The notes beneath the pieces were generated by a model that had not been told where the DNA came from, made no database searches, and worked only from the letters and a program-made list of their open reading frames with translations. Shown here piece after piece: positions 45,085 through 57,041 of a stretch of DNA of 64,000 bases. The first letter of the stretch is position 1. Every line of letters begins with the position of its first letter. The translations under genes and the position numbers were made by a program. Source of the DNA: Sepioteuthis lessoniana (lineage: Eukaryota; Mollusca; Cephalopoda; Myopsida; Loliginidae). The stretch lies in NCBI GenBank assembly GCA_963585895.1, contig OY757907.1:106905512-106969511 (forward strand), written 5' to 3'.

Positions 45085-45496
45085 GTACTTAGGGGCTGCT
45101 GAATACATCGACTGCAAAAGTTTAAGACTGCCCTCCTCCCTGCCACTAATGAGTGTCCTGGGTATGATACAAAATAATCTGATCGTGAGGCTCCAGTAAT
45201 ACTGGATCTTTGGAGAATGTGGAGTACCCCTTTATTGCTATTGCTTTCTGTTCCACTCTGGCCCAGAGTGGTAGCACTTGATAGGGTCCTATCTATGAGT
45301 CAAATAGAACTAAACTGTGTACTTATGCTAAACTAAATTGTTAGAAATAAAACTGTTTTTACATTTAACTGTGTGTAAACAAAAAACTGTACTTAGGCTA
45401 AACTGAATTGATTGAAATAGAACTGTTTAATGTATAAAATAGATTTGGTATTAAATAACCCACAATGCTTGATATGCCATAAAACTAAACCAAACA
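45085..45496 (+). repeat. SINE family B copy
   Basis: Diverged head (GGGGCTGCTGAATACATCGA), GAGTGTCCTGGGTATGATAC, GAGGCTCCAGTAATACTGGA, GGTCCTATCTATGAGTCAAA, two linker units (CTTATGCTAAACTAAATTG and CTTAGGCTAAACTGAATTG). Tail AGATTTGGTATTAAATAACC ... GCTTGATATGCCATAAAACT. Confidence 0.85.
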
Positions 45497-45499
45497 AAT

Positions 45500-46370
45500 C
45501 AATATCAATGAATACGTACCTAAGTTAGGTTAATGTAGATAGAGTGAAATGATTTATTTCCTTTGTTATTTAATTTATCATTTACTTATGATTTAAAAGA
45601 TAACAGTAAATAAATTAAGAAATCAAAAAAATTAATATGATTTAGTTGTGTAAATAACATGGCAGTACAAACTATACTACTCTACCCAGAATGCCCTACA
45701 AAGTTGATAACCTTTTGCATTATACCCAACACACCAATATCTAGAGGGACACCTACTATGTGGAAGTTTCTTGGTCTGATGAAAGGATAGCTGAGAAACT
45801 GACAATCCCCAAGAACCACTGACTCTTTATGTATAGTATCCTAACTTATATATGTGTGTAGTGGGATTGGAAAGAAGTCCTTTGCTCTGAGAACCAGGAA
45901 ATTGATTTGAATGATTTCTATTCTCAATTAGACCAATTGAAGCCAACAATCAATGAAACGTATCCATTAGGAATTTTTTAGGGGAAGGATATAATATTCC
46001 ATCAGGATAGCACAAGACCAAACGTTTTTGTTACGTTTTTTTTTTTTGGGATGACCAATCAAAAATTGTTGCTACTTGGTAGGAATGTTTTCTCCTCATC
46101 TGCTGTATTCACTAGCTCTAGGAACTTTCAATTACCATTAATTTAAAATTTCACATAATAGTCTTAATGAAAAAACTCAAAAAACTCCAGTTCCTTGGAA
46201 AACTGGAAAAGACATGTAAAATAGTTGTTTGATGAGAAAAATAGAAAGGTTCTGGGAGGTTGAAAGATGTCAAGCAAAATGGTAAATTTGTTGTTCAATA
46301 ATGTTAAAAAGAATTTGTAAACTAAACTGTTTAATATGAATAAATTATCTTACTTTTTTCTAGTTAAGAT
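45500..46370. other. Non-coding interval
   Basis: Short stretches such as AGGGGAAGGATATAATATTC near 45985 resemble old transposase-derived sequence, but no frame can be shown. Confidence 0.35.
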
Positions 46371-46372
46371 TA

Positions 46373-46374
<2 letters not shown>

Positions 46375-46423
<49 letters not shown>
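46375..46423. repeat. (AT)n microsatellite, about 49 bp
   Basis: An uninterrupted AT run. Confidence 0.95.
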
Positions 46424-46426
<3 letters not shown>

Positions 46427-47055
46427 CTTGGAGAATGACATATTTTTGTGTCTATAATTCTTAACTAAATATTTGTTGGAAACTGGTGCTCATCTCAGAA
46501 GAATATACAGTAGATAATTTTTTTAATGATTGATATATTAAGATAATCTAATAGGTGTTTTCAACTGTGGCGATATCTAATGGGTTGATATCATATAACC
46601 CAGGAGAACCTGTTGCATGTTACATGGAGATTCAGTGGACACTATCAAGTATTCTCATTGCTCAGGCAGATGCTATGAAGGGGAAGTATTTGGCACATCA
46701 ATCTGATGAGGTCATAGTTTATGAAACATGACCAATGATTTAAATTAATTTGAATGTTAGTAAACTGCCTGAAGTTTTCATCCAGAATGAATGAATTCAA
46801 TAAAAATTAAATGTATAGAAAATCTTATAAGTTATTTCAGTATTCAGGTTACTTGCATATCTCTAGAATGCACTGAATTAAAAATCAAGAAAATGTGCTA
46901 TCTGTTCTATTTGAATAGAAAGAAATAAGTAAGCTTGTAATTTCTTTAACTGATAATACTCAGATTTACATATGTATGCAAATTCAGTACATAATATCAT
47001 TAAAGATAACACTACCTTTGTCAATGGGAATCAAATTATGGTTTATTCTGTGTAC
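46424..47055. other. Non-coding interval
   Basis: No gene or element recognised. Confidence 0.5.
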
Positions 47056-47290
47056 ATCACTAAGGTGGAGCTCTGGGGAGTGTCAAGCACACTTTTGTTG
47101 TCGTTACTTCCCGGTCTACTTTAACCGAGAGTAGTGGTATCTGTTAGAGACCTATCTATGGGTCAAATAGATCTGTTTAAAAATTCGTACTGTATACGAA
47201 TATGTGAAGCAATATATTATTAATGTTAGATAAGAATACTTGAAACTGTTTTACTGTACGCAAATTAAGAAGTTACCTGAAGCTATAATT
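47056..47290 (+). repeat. SINE family B 3' body fragment
   Basis: GGTGGAGCTCTGGGGAGTGT, GTCGTTACTTCCCGGTCTAC and CCTATCTATGGGTCAAATAG match the family B/C shared 3' region. A linker unit follows (TGTTAGATAAGAATACTTGA, then CTGTACGCAAATTAAGAAG). Confidence 0.65.
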
Positions 47291-47339
47291 GTTTACAAGA
47301 GCTTATTAATTACTTAAAACCGTATAGTTACTAATATTT

Positions 47340-47855
47340 GGAGGTACTGGTGGCCTAATGGTTATCATTGTGGGAAATGGATACAGCATCCTGAGTTCAA
47401 ATCCTAGACAAGGCTACTTGCATTTTAACATAATGCCAATATTATTGGGAAAGGTATGAATCTAGCAATTCTCTTTAAAGCTATGGATAAATAGTAAGAC
47501 TGATGAGGCTCTTAACCCTTAGTATGGCAACTGGTCTTGGAGAAGGAAAACTCTGAATTCAAACCTAGTAAAACTCCACTTAAAAATTGACTTTATGTTG
47601 TATTCTGCTCTGACAGTGGTTGGGTAAATATCTATTATCAAAGAGGATTATTTGATATCCTATAACTGAGTGAAGATTATTTGTATTAGATAGAAATACT
47701 TGAAACCATATAACTATATGCAGACAAATGATTACTAAGTTCAATTTTTTAAAAGTACAATGGAAAATTCAAAATACAGTTATGATTACAAATATTTCCA
47801 AATGAATCAAATTTTGATATTAAATAACCGATAAAGAATTGATATGCCATTAAAC
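47340..47855 (+). repeat. SINE family C copy with satellite-like linker
   Basis: Head GTGGCCTAATGGTTATCATT, B-box GAGTTCAAATCC, GGGAAAGGTATGAATCTAGC, CTTGGAGAAGGAAAACTCTG, GGTTGGGTAAATA. The linker has ATTATTTGTATTAGATAGAA and ATACTTGAAACCATATAACT, which match the 48-bp satellite at 14.4 kb on the opposite strand. Tail GATATTAAATAACCGATAAA ... TTGATATGCCATTAAAC. Confidence 0.85.
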
Positions 47856-47859
47856 AAAT

Positions 47860-49740
47860 AATTCAAACAATCAAATTACGATAACAAAGAAAGGAGACAA
47901 ATACGCTGTATTCCTTACTTATGAAAAGATTGTAATTGATTTGAGTTTTTACCAAATCAGGCGTATGACCACATTTATGAGTTAGTGTGAATGAATCAGC
48001 AATTTCTAAAACTGTCTTAAAAATATATTTAAAAAAATCGTGTGTTTAATTTTATTAAAAAAAAGACGGAATTTGATGTTGTATAATAGCATCCAGGACA
48101 GGCCAACTGATTTTGCTTTAATGATATTTAAATAATTCAGTTGGTTTTAAATTTATTTAATAAAATTGTTTAGGCTGTTGAATTGATTGGAAAGTGCTTA
48201 ATGCAAACTCAGTCGTTCATTCATAACACAGCATTATCTCAATTGCTCAGGATCAGATACTGTCTGCAAGTAAGGAACTTGTGGTGTCAGATCTTTGAAG
48301 AGGTATTGATTTTATTTCTACTGACTATTGCATTGTACTGCATTTCCTGCAGATCACCAATACTCATGAATCATTAATAGAACTGTCATAATGATGATTC
48401 AAATTTTTTATTTTTATTTTATATATTGATAGATATTGAGTTCTGCAGTCTATTTCTGTTATGTACTACTTTCTCTTTCACTTTCACTTTACAAGAAAGT
48501 ATGGTTTTATCCTGTTTTTGGAAACAGAATTATCCAAGTTAATTAATAAAAAAAAACCCTACTGTAACAAGAATACAGACTGTATGGGAGTAAGGGGGGT
48601 TGAGGAATGTCTCTATAAAAATGAACTCCTAAGATATGGTAGTGTCATGACATAAAGAAGGCTTTTGCATGTTTTGAACAGAATTTCAGATGTATTCAGA
48701 TATAAAAAAGAAAATAGAAGTAGTTTGTAATAATAGAGAGGAAGCACTGTAAAAGAATTGGGATCTTTTAAAAGGAAATAGAATTTTGAATGTATTTAGA
48801 AATTTGTATTTTTAAAAAATTTATTTATACATTGACCTTTAGTCTAAGAAGTGAGTAAGTTTAAAAATATTTTTCTTATTTTATGTTGATTTTATGAAAA
48901 TGTTGTAATGGAAATTTATGAACTTAAATGCTTTAAAACAACATTAATATATTGTAAAATAAGATAGCATCTTACTGCTATATGGTCGTTACTTTGTGGA
49001 AATGATAAAATAATTTTGTAATCTACTTCCTACAGAGGAAGAGAATAAGATATTTTTGTTTTCAATAGATTTTTAATTCTTGATTCGTTTCACTTAAGTC
49101 AACTTATTAATCTTGATCAAAGATTAAAGGCAAAATTTTTACTTTATTATTTAAAACAAAAACATTACTAATATATTTTAGTTGATATAGTGTATAAATT
49201 TGTTGCTCTGTTATTAGGACAATAAAGTGACACATTTTAACTCTTTTGCAGAGTGGGTAAATTATTTTGAGAAAATTTGGAAAATCAAGCATATCTTCAA
49301 TCAAGTTAGTCATATTAAAAAAACAACACATGATAATTTGATCAGCAATTGTATACCATAACACAATAGCCAAAAAACAATAAAGCCCTAATTTTTAATT
49401 ATGATATTTTGCAAAATGTCCTTACACAGTCCCACACCATAGTGTGGCCGCCTGATAATGTTTCTAATATTAACATTGAATTGGTCAATGAACAGCCAAT
49501 AGGAAAATGCCTTAAAGCAAAACAAAAAAACCCCCTGTCATTCTACTTTTGTGCTGCTGGTGACAAAAATGGATTAAATATCTCAAAACAAATGAAAAAA
49601 TTTAAAACTAATACTAATAGAAACAAAATTTTTATCAGAAATATATTAGGTGGAGTGGAAAAGACCTTAGCCCATCCAAAAAGAATGATTTTTTATGTTC
49701 ATTTTTTTTAAAAGAAATTTCAGAAACTGTGACAAATATG
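47860..49740. other. Non-coding AT-rich interval
   Basis: No gene or repeat recognised. Frames of 60-100 residues near 48.2, 48.5 and 49.4 kb have no recognisable motif. Confidence 0.45.
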
Positions 49741-49745
49741 AATTT

Positions 49746-50005
49746 AGCCAATTTCTCCTCCACAAACAGGAAGTGATATAAGGTCAATTTTTAAGCAGAC
49801 TAAGTGACTTTGATTTAAGAGTTTTTCTTCTCCTAGGTTAGTTGCCTAGAACCCAGTCTTCCCAACTATTTACTCATAGCTGGAGGGATAACAGATGGAT
49901 TCATGCCTCAAGGGTATTAGAGTCAAGCAAAAGACAGACTCATCCAAAATTTGAACTCAAATTGCCGATTCCATTTTGTATAGATATAATTCTTTGGCCA
50001 AATGT
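49746..50005 (-). repeat. SINE family C copy, diverged
   Basis: On the minus strand: GGCCAAAGAATTATATC head, AATTTGAGTTCAAATTTTGG, TGAGGCATGAATCCATCTG, GTTGGGAAGACTGGGTTCTA, CCTAGGAGAAGAAAAACTC, ending CTGTTTGTGGAGGAGAAATT. Confidence 0.65.
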
Positions 50006-50009
50006 GCCT

Positions 50010-51780
50010 CCTGAAATTGTGCCATAATAGTTTTTTTTATAGAGCTAGTGATTCCTATCATTGTTCAAGTGAGAACTTTGCCCACACTGTCTTGGAGAAA
50101 AATTGTAATTTTCTACAAAGTTTTAATCATAAAGAATTTCTTTCTGTCTTAAAGTGATGAATGGGAAAAGATTGTTTTTGTGGAAGGAAATTAAGGTTGA
50201 TTTATTAAACTTTCATATATCCCTTGATGAAAGCAAATAATACAATATATTCATAAAAATGATATAATCTGTCCCATAATAGTTGTTACATTAAGTGAAT
50301 GAAATTCATATACAAGTGTGACAACTGTTATGGGACAGAAGTAGTCATTTTTAGCATTAGAGCGAGGTATATATCCTTGAGATCAACCTTGGTGCATGAG
50401 CTGAAGCAACAAAAACATATATAAAATGGGATCAAATCAAATTCCTGAAGAAGAACACACATCACACCCAAAATGTCATCCGAACCAATCACAACTAGAT
50501 TGTATAGAAATGTTAAAGAAACTAGAAAAAAAATATAGGGAAGGAAAAACAAGCTTGTCTGTCATAGGCAATCCATGCTAAAAAAAATGGAAAAGTTATT
50601 ATTCTACCTCAGATCTCTGTTCCTTATATCAAAGAACTTCGTGTTATGTCAGGTATATTGCGCCTGTTCTTATATTCTATTATTTAAAAAAAAAGAAAAG
50701 AAAGAAAAAGTCTGTATGAATATTGATGAAAAATATTTTTTGGATGATGCATTTAATCTACAAATATTATGGTGGTTGGTTGAAATGAAACCTCAAACTT
50801 GCAGGCACAAAATCCTCACAAATTGGTTAGCTAACTGAAACACAATGCTTATTTCATTTACTCCACTTCCATTCAGTCGTGTCTCTCTGTTTGCATGCAT
50901 TTTGATCAACAATTTTTTTTTCTCATTTTCCTTTTAATAAGATGTAAACCAAGAGGGAATGTGTAGATGTATGTGTAATATTTATTTGGTTCATGCTGGT
51001 TTGGTTTTACTCAAAGGAATTGAATATTTTGTCTTTATTTCTGGTGGGTGGGAGATTTTTTTTTTGTCTTTTGTTAAAATATGAAATCAGGAATATATGT
51101 GTTCACACATACGTCAACACACACTCATATGCACACATATAGTTATGGATACGTTGCATTTGTACATGCAGCTGTTGGAGTGCTCAGTGTGGCTTCAATT
51201 ACAGTGAATATTTCATCTCTAATTTTGTCCTTTCTATCCACATCAACCAGTCTCATGGTTGTAGAAAGTGTTGTTAGTGATTTGGTTATCAATAAACAAG
51301 AAAAAAAGAATTTCTTTGTTTGGTAGAGCTTTTTTTGACAATGATTTTTTTTTTTAGATTTTGATTCTAGGTTGTCATTCAGATTCAAGATTATTATTTC
51401 AAAAATTGAAAATCTAGTGTGCTAATATTTTCAAAATTAGTAAAGCAGAAGACCAGATAGGATAGACCAAACTTTTCATGGTCTTTGATCAGGGATTTAA
51501 GTGTGGTACCTGATCATCTCCTTCAAGTAGGTTTGCGTCTTCAGGCTGGATGTAGCAAAGAAATGACATGAACCTGGTCCAGGGGTTCTATTCACTTTGC
51601 AGCATCTTCCTCATTGTATTAAATAGCTGTGATTAGAGAGTGGTATCCAATCATTTCCCTAAGCTGTGTTCTTGTTCCAGGAAATTTCAATTTGATTGTA
51701 ACCTCGATTTACTAAAGGGTGGGTATCAGAGTATTCAATGCCTGTGAGACACAGGTTTTGGTGACTGGGGATATTTTGAA
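50010..51780. other. Mostly unassigned interval
   Basis: TTCCTGAAGAAGAACACACA near 50440 resembles repeat E's CTGAAGAAGG segment. At 51.08-51.39 kb, overlapping frames on both strands look less random than their surroundings (see findings). No gene is claimed. Confidence 0.35.
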
Positions 51781-51784
51781 GACA

Positions 51785-52085
51785 CACACTGAACCCTTTA
51801 TAAAATTGACCCTATATCTCATACTGCAACTGAGGGGATGTATATAGGAACTTGTAGTATAACAGTTATGGAGCTGGTAACAAGAGCTGAATTCCTTGAC
51901 AAAGTATAATCAAACTATTCTCTCTCCAGCTATGGGTAAAATAGTAGGCCAGGCTGAAATGTTTAATCTTGGTATAGCAGCCAGTCCAGGACAGGAAAAC
52001 ATTCTAGCAGTGCTGAAGAGGTTTGGTACATGCATACATACACCTGAGAGAATGGAGTCTCGTACTGACAAGGAGGAATGGAGAT
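51785..52085 (+). repeat. Two degenerate SINE family C pieces
   Basis: AAATTGACCCTATATCTCAT with GAGGGGATGTATATA is a family C end. A head-like GGAACTTGTAGTATAACAGT follows, then TATTCTCTCTCCAGCTATGG and GTAGGCCAGGCTGAAATG of a second copy. Confidence 0.45.
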
Positions 52086-52089
52086 AAGA

Positions 52090-52620
52090 CTGTTAGACAA
52101 ATCTCCTGATTATAGAAAGCTCTTCTGTTTAGAAAATCAGCATTTGCCTTTTATCTGTTTGAAGACTGACTTTTCGCACCAGTGAAAAATACATAATTCT
52201 TATTGACAAAACAGGTAAGTTTGTCATAAATAATCCAGTCAATGAAGGAAATATGTACTAAAAATATCAGTAATTAAATGAAGCCTTATCCAGATTTTTC
52301 TCATATATTATGTGCAAATGTGGCATAGCTCTAAGCACTTTTTGTGAACATTTTTCCTGCTTTAGATTATCAAGTTTGATTACAGTATCATGAAATTAAG
52401 GTACAATAGACATTCTAATCTTACTAGATTTTAATTATTTAAAAAGTAAAGAATACAAAGTAGATATCAGTTTTAATCACATGAAATTATTAGCAATATT
52501 TCACTTATGATTATTGCATGAAGACCTGATTAACTCTTTTCTCATCAAATATGTCACAGCATATTTCAGTGCTTTAGTACCACTTAACAAAAGATGATAC
52601 TTTGGCTTATAATTGGTTGG
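52090..52620. other. Non-coding interval
   Basis: No feature recognised. Confidence 0.5.
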
Positions 52621-52624
52621 TTGT

Positions 52625-53039
52625 TTTGTTATGTTTTACGGCATATCAACACTTTTTGGATCATTTAACACTGAATTTAAGTCATTTTGGTTTGGTTTAG
52701 TTTTATGGTATATCAACCATTGTAGGTTATTTAATGCCAAATCCATTTTATACATTAAACAGTTCTATTTCAAACAGTTCAATATAGCATAAGTATACTG
52801 TTTAGTTCTATTTAACCCATATATAGGACCTTATCAGGTGCTACCACTCCGGGGCAGAGTGAACCTGGGAGCATCACTGAAGTCTCACCATCAAATTGTT
52901 TATTGTCATATCAAGGACAATCATTGGGGGAGTCTTACCCCTCTGCAGAGAAGCAGTCAGGACACTCATTAGGAGGAGCGAGTCTTACCCCTTTGCAGAG
53001 AAGCAGTCAGTGTATTCTGAAGACCCAGCTGAATGGGCC
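52625..53039 (-). repeat. SINE family B copy with doubled tail and internal duplication
   Basis: On the minus strand the head is ATTCAGCTGGGTCTTCAGAA and the end is GGTTGATATACCATAAAACT, with a second diverged tail at 52625-52685. The CTGCAGAG-containing segment (GAGTCTTACCCCT, CTGCAGAGAAGCAGTCAG on the plus strand) appears twice, at about 52928-52960 and 52980-53010. Confidence 0.8.
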
Positions 53040-53170
53040 ATTTGGTTTATGAGTTGAAGATAAGCAAACATGATAATGGAAAATATTCCATCATAATGAA
53101 GTAATTCTTAAAAATTTCTTTGTTAGTCATTGTAACTGATGCAGAAGATAGTACTATTTAGGGTGTCTGA

Positions 53171-53194
53171 ATATATATATATATATATATATAT
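53171..53194. repeat. (AT)n microsatellite
   Basis: A 24-bp AT run followed by CCATTGCTCCCAGGTCCACC, a family B/C body phrase. Confidence 0.9.
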
Positions 53195-53199
53195 AGCCA

Positions 53200-54025
53200 T
53201 TGCTCCCAGGTCCACCTCTGAGCTTTTGTATCTTTATAATTACCATTGGACTCATCTAACTATTTTCAGTTCTTTTGCACCGTCCTTAGATTGACATCCA
53301 AACATTGAAATCTTCTTATTGGAGCTTTTGGTGTGAATGCTCTTGAAGTTCAGCATGCTGTTTTTAAATTTCTGGAGGAGTGAATTGCACCGTGATACTG
53401 TTTTCCTCACAAACAGTGTCTAGTGACTAATTTGTTGCACAGTAGACAAAACCTGCTATTAGATACAAAATTGATATATTTAAAATGTGAGAATTTACCC
53501 ATTGCAGTTTGTATAACATGGAAATTGCTTTGGCTATATCTGTCCAAAAATGAGATTTTTTATCACTTTATTTCCCCTTTGGAGTCACTTCAGCAATTAA
53601 AAAAAAAACAATGTTTTGATGTGATTATAAAAAAATTCCTGAGAATTATAATGGAAATAATTTGTTTTTAATTCTATTTTCTGGATAAATATATCACCTG
53701 ACCATGTCATTGAAATTGGTATAGAAAATTTAAATTGTTCTGATGAATTAAGTTAACTGGAATCAAAGACCTGTATTGTTTATTGGGTTTTGAATGAAAG
53801 GTACATGCACACATAATAAGCAGACATTCTCGTCTGATCCTTATTATTATACATACAATTGGCACCATCTGTCTAACTCATTGGAGAAAGAATTTGCCAA
53901 TCTCTACTTAATTGCTCTCCCATTAAGCACAGTATATGAGTGCTCAACAGTTCAGAAGGGAATGACTAGACTGCTTACACAGGTAATTTGTTTATAGGGA
54001 AAAAGGCTTGTGTAGCACCTACTAC
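53200..54025. other. Non-coding interval
   Basis: No gene recognised. Short frames at 53423 and 53794 have no family motif. Confidence 0.45.
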
Positions 54026-54029
54026 ATTT

Positions 54030-54165
54030 TGGGGATGAGCTGATAGTTGAAGAATGATCAATTCATATTCACCAGATTTGAATTCAGACTTTTTCCTTCT
54101 ACTTGACTGGTTGCCTTACAAAGGCTTAAGAGCCTTGATGTGTAATAAGATGCAAAGAAATTTTC
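54030..54165 (-). repeat. SINE family C fragment
   Basis: AGATTTGAATTCAGACTTTT, CTTGACTGGTTGCCTTACAA and GGCTTAAGAGCC are the family C middle in reverse orientation. Confidence 0.5.
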
Positions 54166-54186
54166 CAGTTGAGATTTTTCAAAATA

Positions 54187-54970
54187 AACCATTGCCCAGT
54201 TGGCTGGGGCTGTAGAATACACTGATTTCATCTCTGCAGATGGGTAAGACCACCTTTATTGCCATTGCTCTCAAGTCCACTGGCCCAGAGTGGTTGCATC
54301 TAATAATGTTCTATCTATGAGTCAAATAGAACTAAACTTTGATCTTTTGTTAAACTGAATTGATTGAAATAGGACTGTGTTGACATTTCAACTGTGTACT
54401 TATGCTAAATTAAATTGTTTGAGATAGACCTGTTTTTAAACAGAACTAAACTGTGTACTTATGCGAAACTGAATTGTTTGAAATAGAACTGTTTTTGACA
54501 TTGAACCTGTATACTTATGCTAAACTGAATTGTTTGAAATAGAACTGTTTTTGATATTGAAACTGTATACTTATGCTAAACTGAATTGTTTGAAATAGAA
54601 TATTTTTGACATTTATCTGTTTCTAAACAAAAACTATATCTATAATAAACTGAATTGTTTAGAATTTAATTTGGTATTAGTAAGTAAGTAAAGTTGGTGA
54701 CTGTAGTCAAGGGCAACCCGAAGGCTCCTTTCTCAATAGCTACTACACCGAGGTGTAGGAAGGGTGCTACTCTTTCCCTTGGATTGCTCCACTTTACCCT
54801 TGATACATACCTTATAATGCTGAGTGTTAAATAAGGAGGTATCAAGTACTATTTTTTAAGTCTTTGGTATGACTCGACCTGAGATTGAACCCTGGTCTCC
54901 TGGACCATTGGTTAACACTCTACCCACTAGACCAATGACAAAAATAGTTGATATGCCATAAAACAAAACC
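54187..54970 (+). repeat. SINE family B with long tandem linker, cut by a family A SINE
   Basis: Head TTGCCCAGTTGGCTGGGGCT. The linker then repeats a unit of about 55-60 bp (CTGTGTACTTATGCTAAACT, GAATTGTTTGAAATAGAACT, GTTTTTGACATT) about six times from 54335 to 54660. The tail starts at TTTGGTATTA (54670) and resumes at 54943 with AATAGTTGATATGCCATAAA. The insertion 54681-54938 lies between. Confidence 0.85.
54681..54938 (-). repeat. SINE family A inserted in a family B tail
   Basis: On the minus strand: TGGTCTAGTGGGTAGAGTGT, GGGTTCAATCTCAGGTCG, AGTACTTGATACCTCC, ending GACTACAGTCACCAACTTTA. It interrupts the shared tail of the surrounding family B copy. Confidence 0.9.
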
Positions 54971-54974
54971 ACCG

Positions 54975-55555
54975 ACCAAGCAAGATAAACCAATGATATT
55001 TTGCTAAAAATTGCAGTTATCAGGGAATAATCAGACACTCTAATTTTTGTACAATAGGGAGGTAAAGCTATAAAAATAAATCACAAGTGCCAAAGTTAAT
55101 TATTTCTGTATCTGTAACACTATTTGTGAGCAACCAATTTTGTATAGTGGTGTTCACATAATAGTTCATGTATTCATAAATTTATAATAGAACTAAATAC
55201 CAAAAGATTTATCATCACTGCATGTACTTCTTATGCATTTTTGTGTTTGTAAAATCTATCAAGATTGTTGTCTATTGATATTAATAATGTCAATTTTCGT
55301 AGAGGAAATAAGGAAACTTACATGAAAAAAAAGATGAAGTTGCTGATGAGAGGCATTGGACAGAAAACAATTAGCATTATTTTAACTTATGCAGTTGAAC
55401 TGTTAGGGAATTTCAGAGGTAAGGAGCTGCTACACAAGTTGCAGCATCTTAAAAAAACTTGAGGCTGGTGTGTGTTCTGCAACTTATGCATCACACTTTG
55501 TTCAGACTTGTCTCTTTCATGCTTTTGACCTCTACAACTAACCCACAAGATAAAA
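54975..55555. other. Non-coding interval
   Basis: No feature recognised. Confidence 0.5.
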
Positions 55556-55557
55556 AT

Positions 55558-55785
55558 GCTTAGGACTACAATTTTTGATTTTGAATTCAGAATTCTCCTT
55601 CTCCTAGTTTGGTTGCCTACCCAAGGCTAGAGAGCTCAGTCTGCCTTACTATTTTACTCATTGTTGTGGAGAGAAATATTCATGCCTTTCTTAAGGGCAT
55701 TAGTACAAAATGAACTCAAACAGCCTTGGTTGCAATTTGATTTCAGCTTGCTGTGCTTCCATTTTCTGAGTCAGCTTCACTTTCT
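55558..55785 (-). repeat. SINE family C copy, diverged
   Basis: TGAATTCAGAATTCTCCTTC, TCCTAGTTTGGTTGCCTACC, CTCAGTCTGCCTTACTATTT and TTCATGCCTTTCTTAAGGGC match the reverse order of family C. Confidence 0.65.
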
Positions 55786-55892
55786 GTTGTTATTTATTTA
55801 GGTTTCCTGCAGACAGGCCTCAGATTCCTTACAGTAACTGCTGTTATTAAGTAGTCACCAACCAAAGTACAAAGCTAGTTAATTGTGTATGT

Positions 55893-56118
55893 GGGGGGGT
55901 CTTCGTGGTGTAATGGTTAAAGCGCTGGACCGCAGAATTATAGTGAGCCAGTTCAAATTTCAGTCCTGCAATTACGTTCACTTTTGGACAAATACCCTTA
56001 GGAAAGGTATGAACCCACTTATACTCCCAGGTATGGGTTAAATAGTACCACTACAGTTCTTCTAGAATTGTGGCTTTGGCATTAAATAACCTACAATGTT
56101 TGATATACCATTAAAAAA
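55893..56118 (+). repeat. SINE family D copy
   Basis: Clear tRNA-like head GTGGTGTAATGGTTAAAGCG, anticodon-arm-like GCTGGACCGCAGAA, B-box-like CAGTTCAAATTTCAG. Body CCTTAGGAAAGGTATGAACC and GGTATGGGTTAAATAGTACC. Shared tail TTTGGCATTAAATAACCTAC ... TTGATATACCATT and short A-rich end. The head is closest to a tRNA of the Arg type by feel, not proven. Confidence 0.8.
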
Positions 56119-56374
56119 AATAATAAACCACAACAAGCTAATTGTTGCTTCAGTTCTTTGTTTTTCTAGTTATTTGCTTAGTTTAAGTACTGAGCACTCA
56201 TCACTGCTTAATTTGAGTGATCTTGTGAAAATGAGTACTTTACAGATGACTTTGACCAGAAGTTATTTATTCCTTTTCTTTCTCGAGGAATAATAGCTGG
56301 TGCAATGAACATGTAGAGAGATCATACACATAATTTGGCATGTTTGAAGAAAAACTAATTTTTGTTGTCATATA

Positions 56375-56536
56375 TTTACCCAACCCCTCTTCTATGAGCA
56401 AGATAAAAGATAATGTTAGTTTTAAAGTAAAGTATTTGCATTTGGAATTTTCCTTCTCCTAGACTGGTCACCATACCTAGGTTAAAGAGCCCTGTTTGCA
56501 CTACTTTTTGCTCATACTTGGAGCTCTGACTTGGTA
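56375..56536 (-). repeat. SINE family C copy, left piece
   Basis: CCCAACCCCTCTTCTATGAG, CCTTCTCCTAGACTGGTCAC, TTTGCTCATACTTGGAG. The same copy seems to continue at 57042 after a 500-bp insertion. Confidence 0.7.
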
Positions 56537-57041
56537 TGGTAGTATCTGCTTGGGTTCTATCTATAGGACAAATAGATTTGTTTGCAAATTGTTTGTGTTA
56601 GATAGAAATACTTGAAATCATGTGTGCAAAAAAACATAAACTACACAAAATGCGAGAATAAATGTACAATGTATGCACTTTCCTAACCTCTAATTATAAA
56701 ATAACCCCAGACAGGTTTACATGCCATTAAAATTACATGCCCATGGTGTAATGGTTACTGTCATAGGAATTGGACACGGCGACACAAGTTCAAATCCTGG
56801 ACGAGACTGACTGCATTTCACATAGCACTAATACCCTTGGGAAAGGTATGAATCCAATTATTCTCGGCCCAGCTATGGGTAAATAGTAGGACAGACTGGG
56901 TTCTTCAGCCTTGGTGAGGCAACCAGTCTAGGAGAAGGAAACCTCTGAATTCAAACCTGTTAAACTTCACTTAAAAATTGACCTTGTGTCATATCTTGCC
57001 CGAGCAGAGGGGTTGGTAAATACTATTAAATTTAATCAATC
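56537..57041 (+). repeat. Family B/C 3' body plus a full family C SINE
   Basis: First CTGACTTGGTATGGTAGTAT, CTATCTATAGGACAAATAGA, GTGTTAGATAGAAATACTTG and a tail with ACATGCCATTA. Then from 56743 a complete family C unit (CATGGTGTAATGGTTACTGT, ACAAGTTCAAATCC, GGGAAAGGTATGAATCCAAT, GGGGTTGGTAAATAC). Confidence 0.75.

Noticed and set aside
55893..55985. A possible functional tRNA gene
   Set aside because: A-box and B-box are recognisable, but the acceptor stem does not close and the sequence continues into a SINE body and tail. The same holds for the heads of families A and C.
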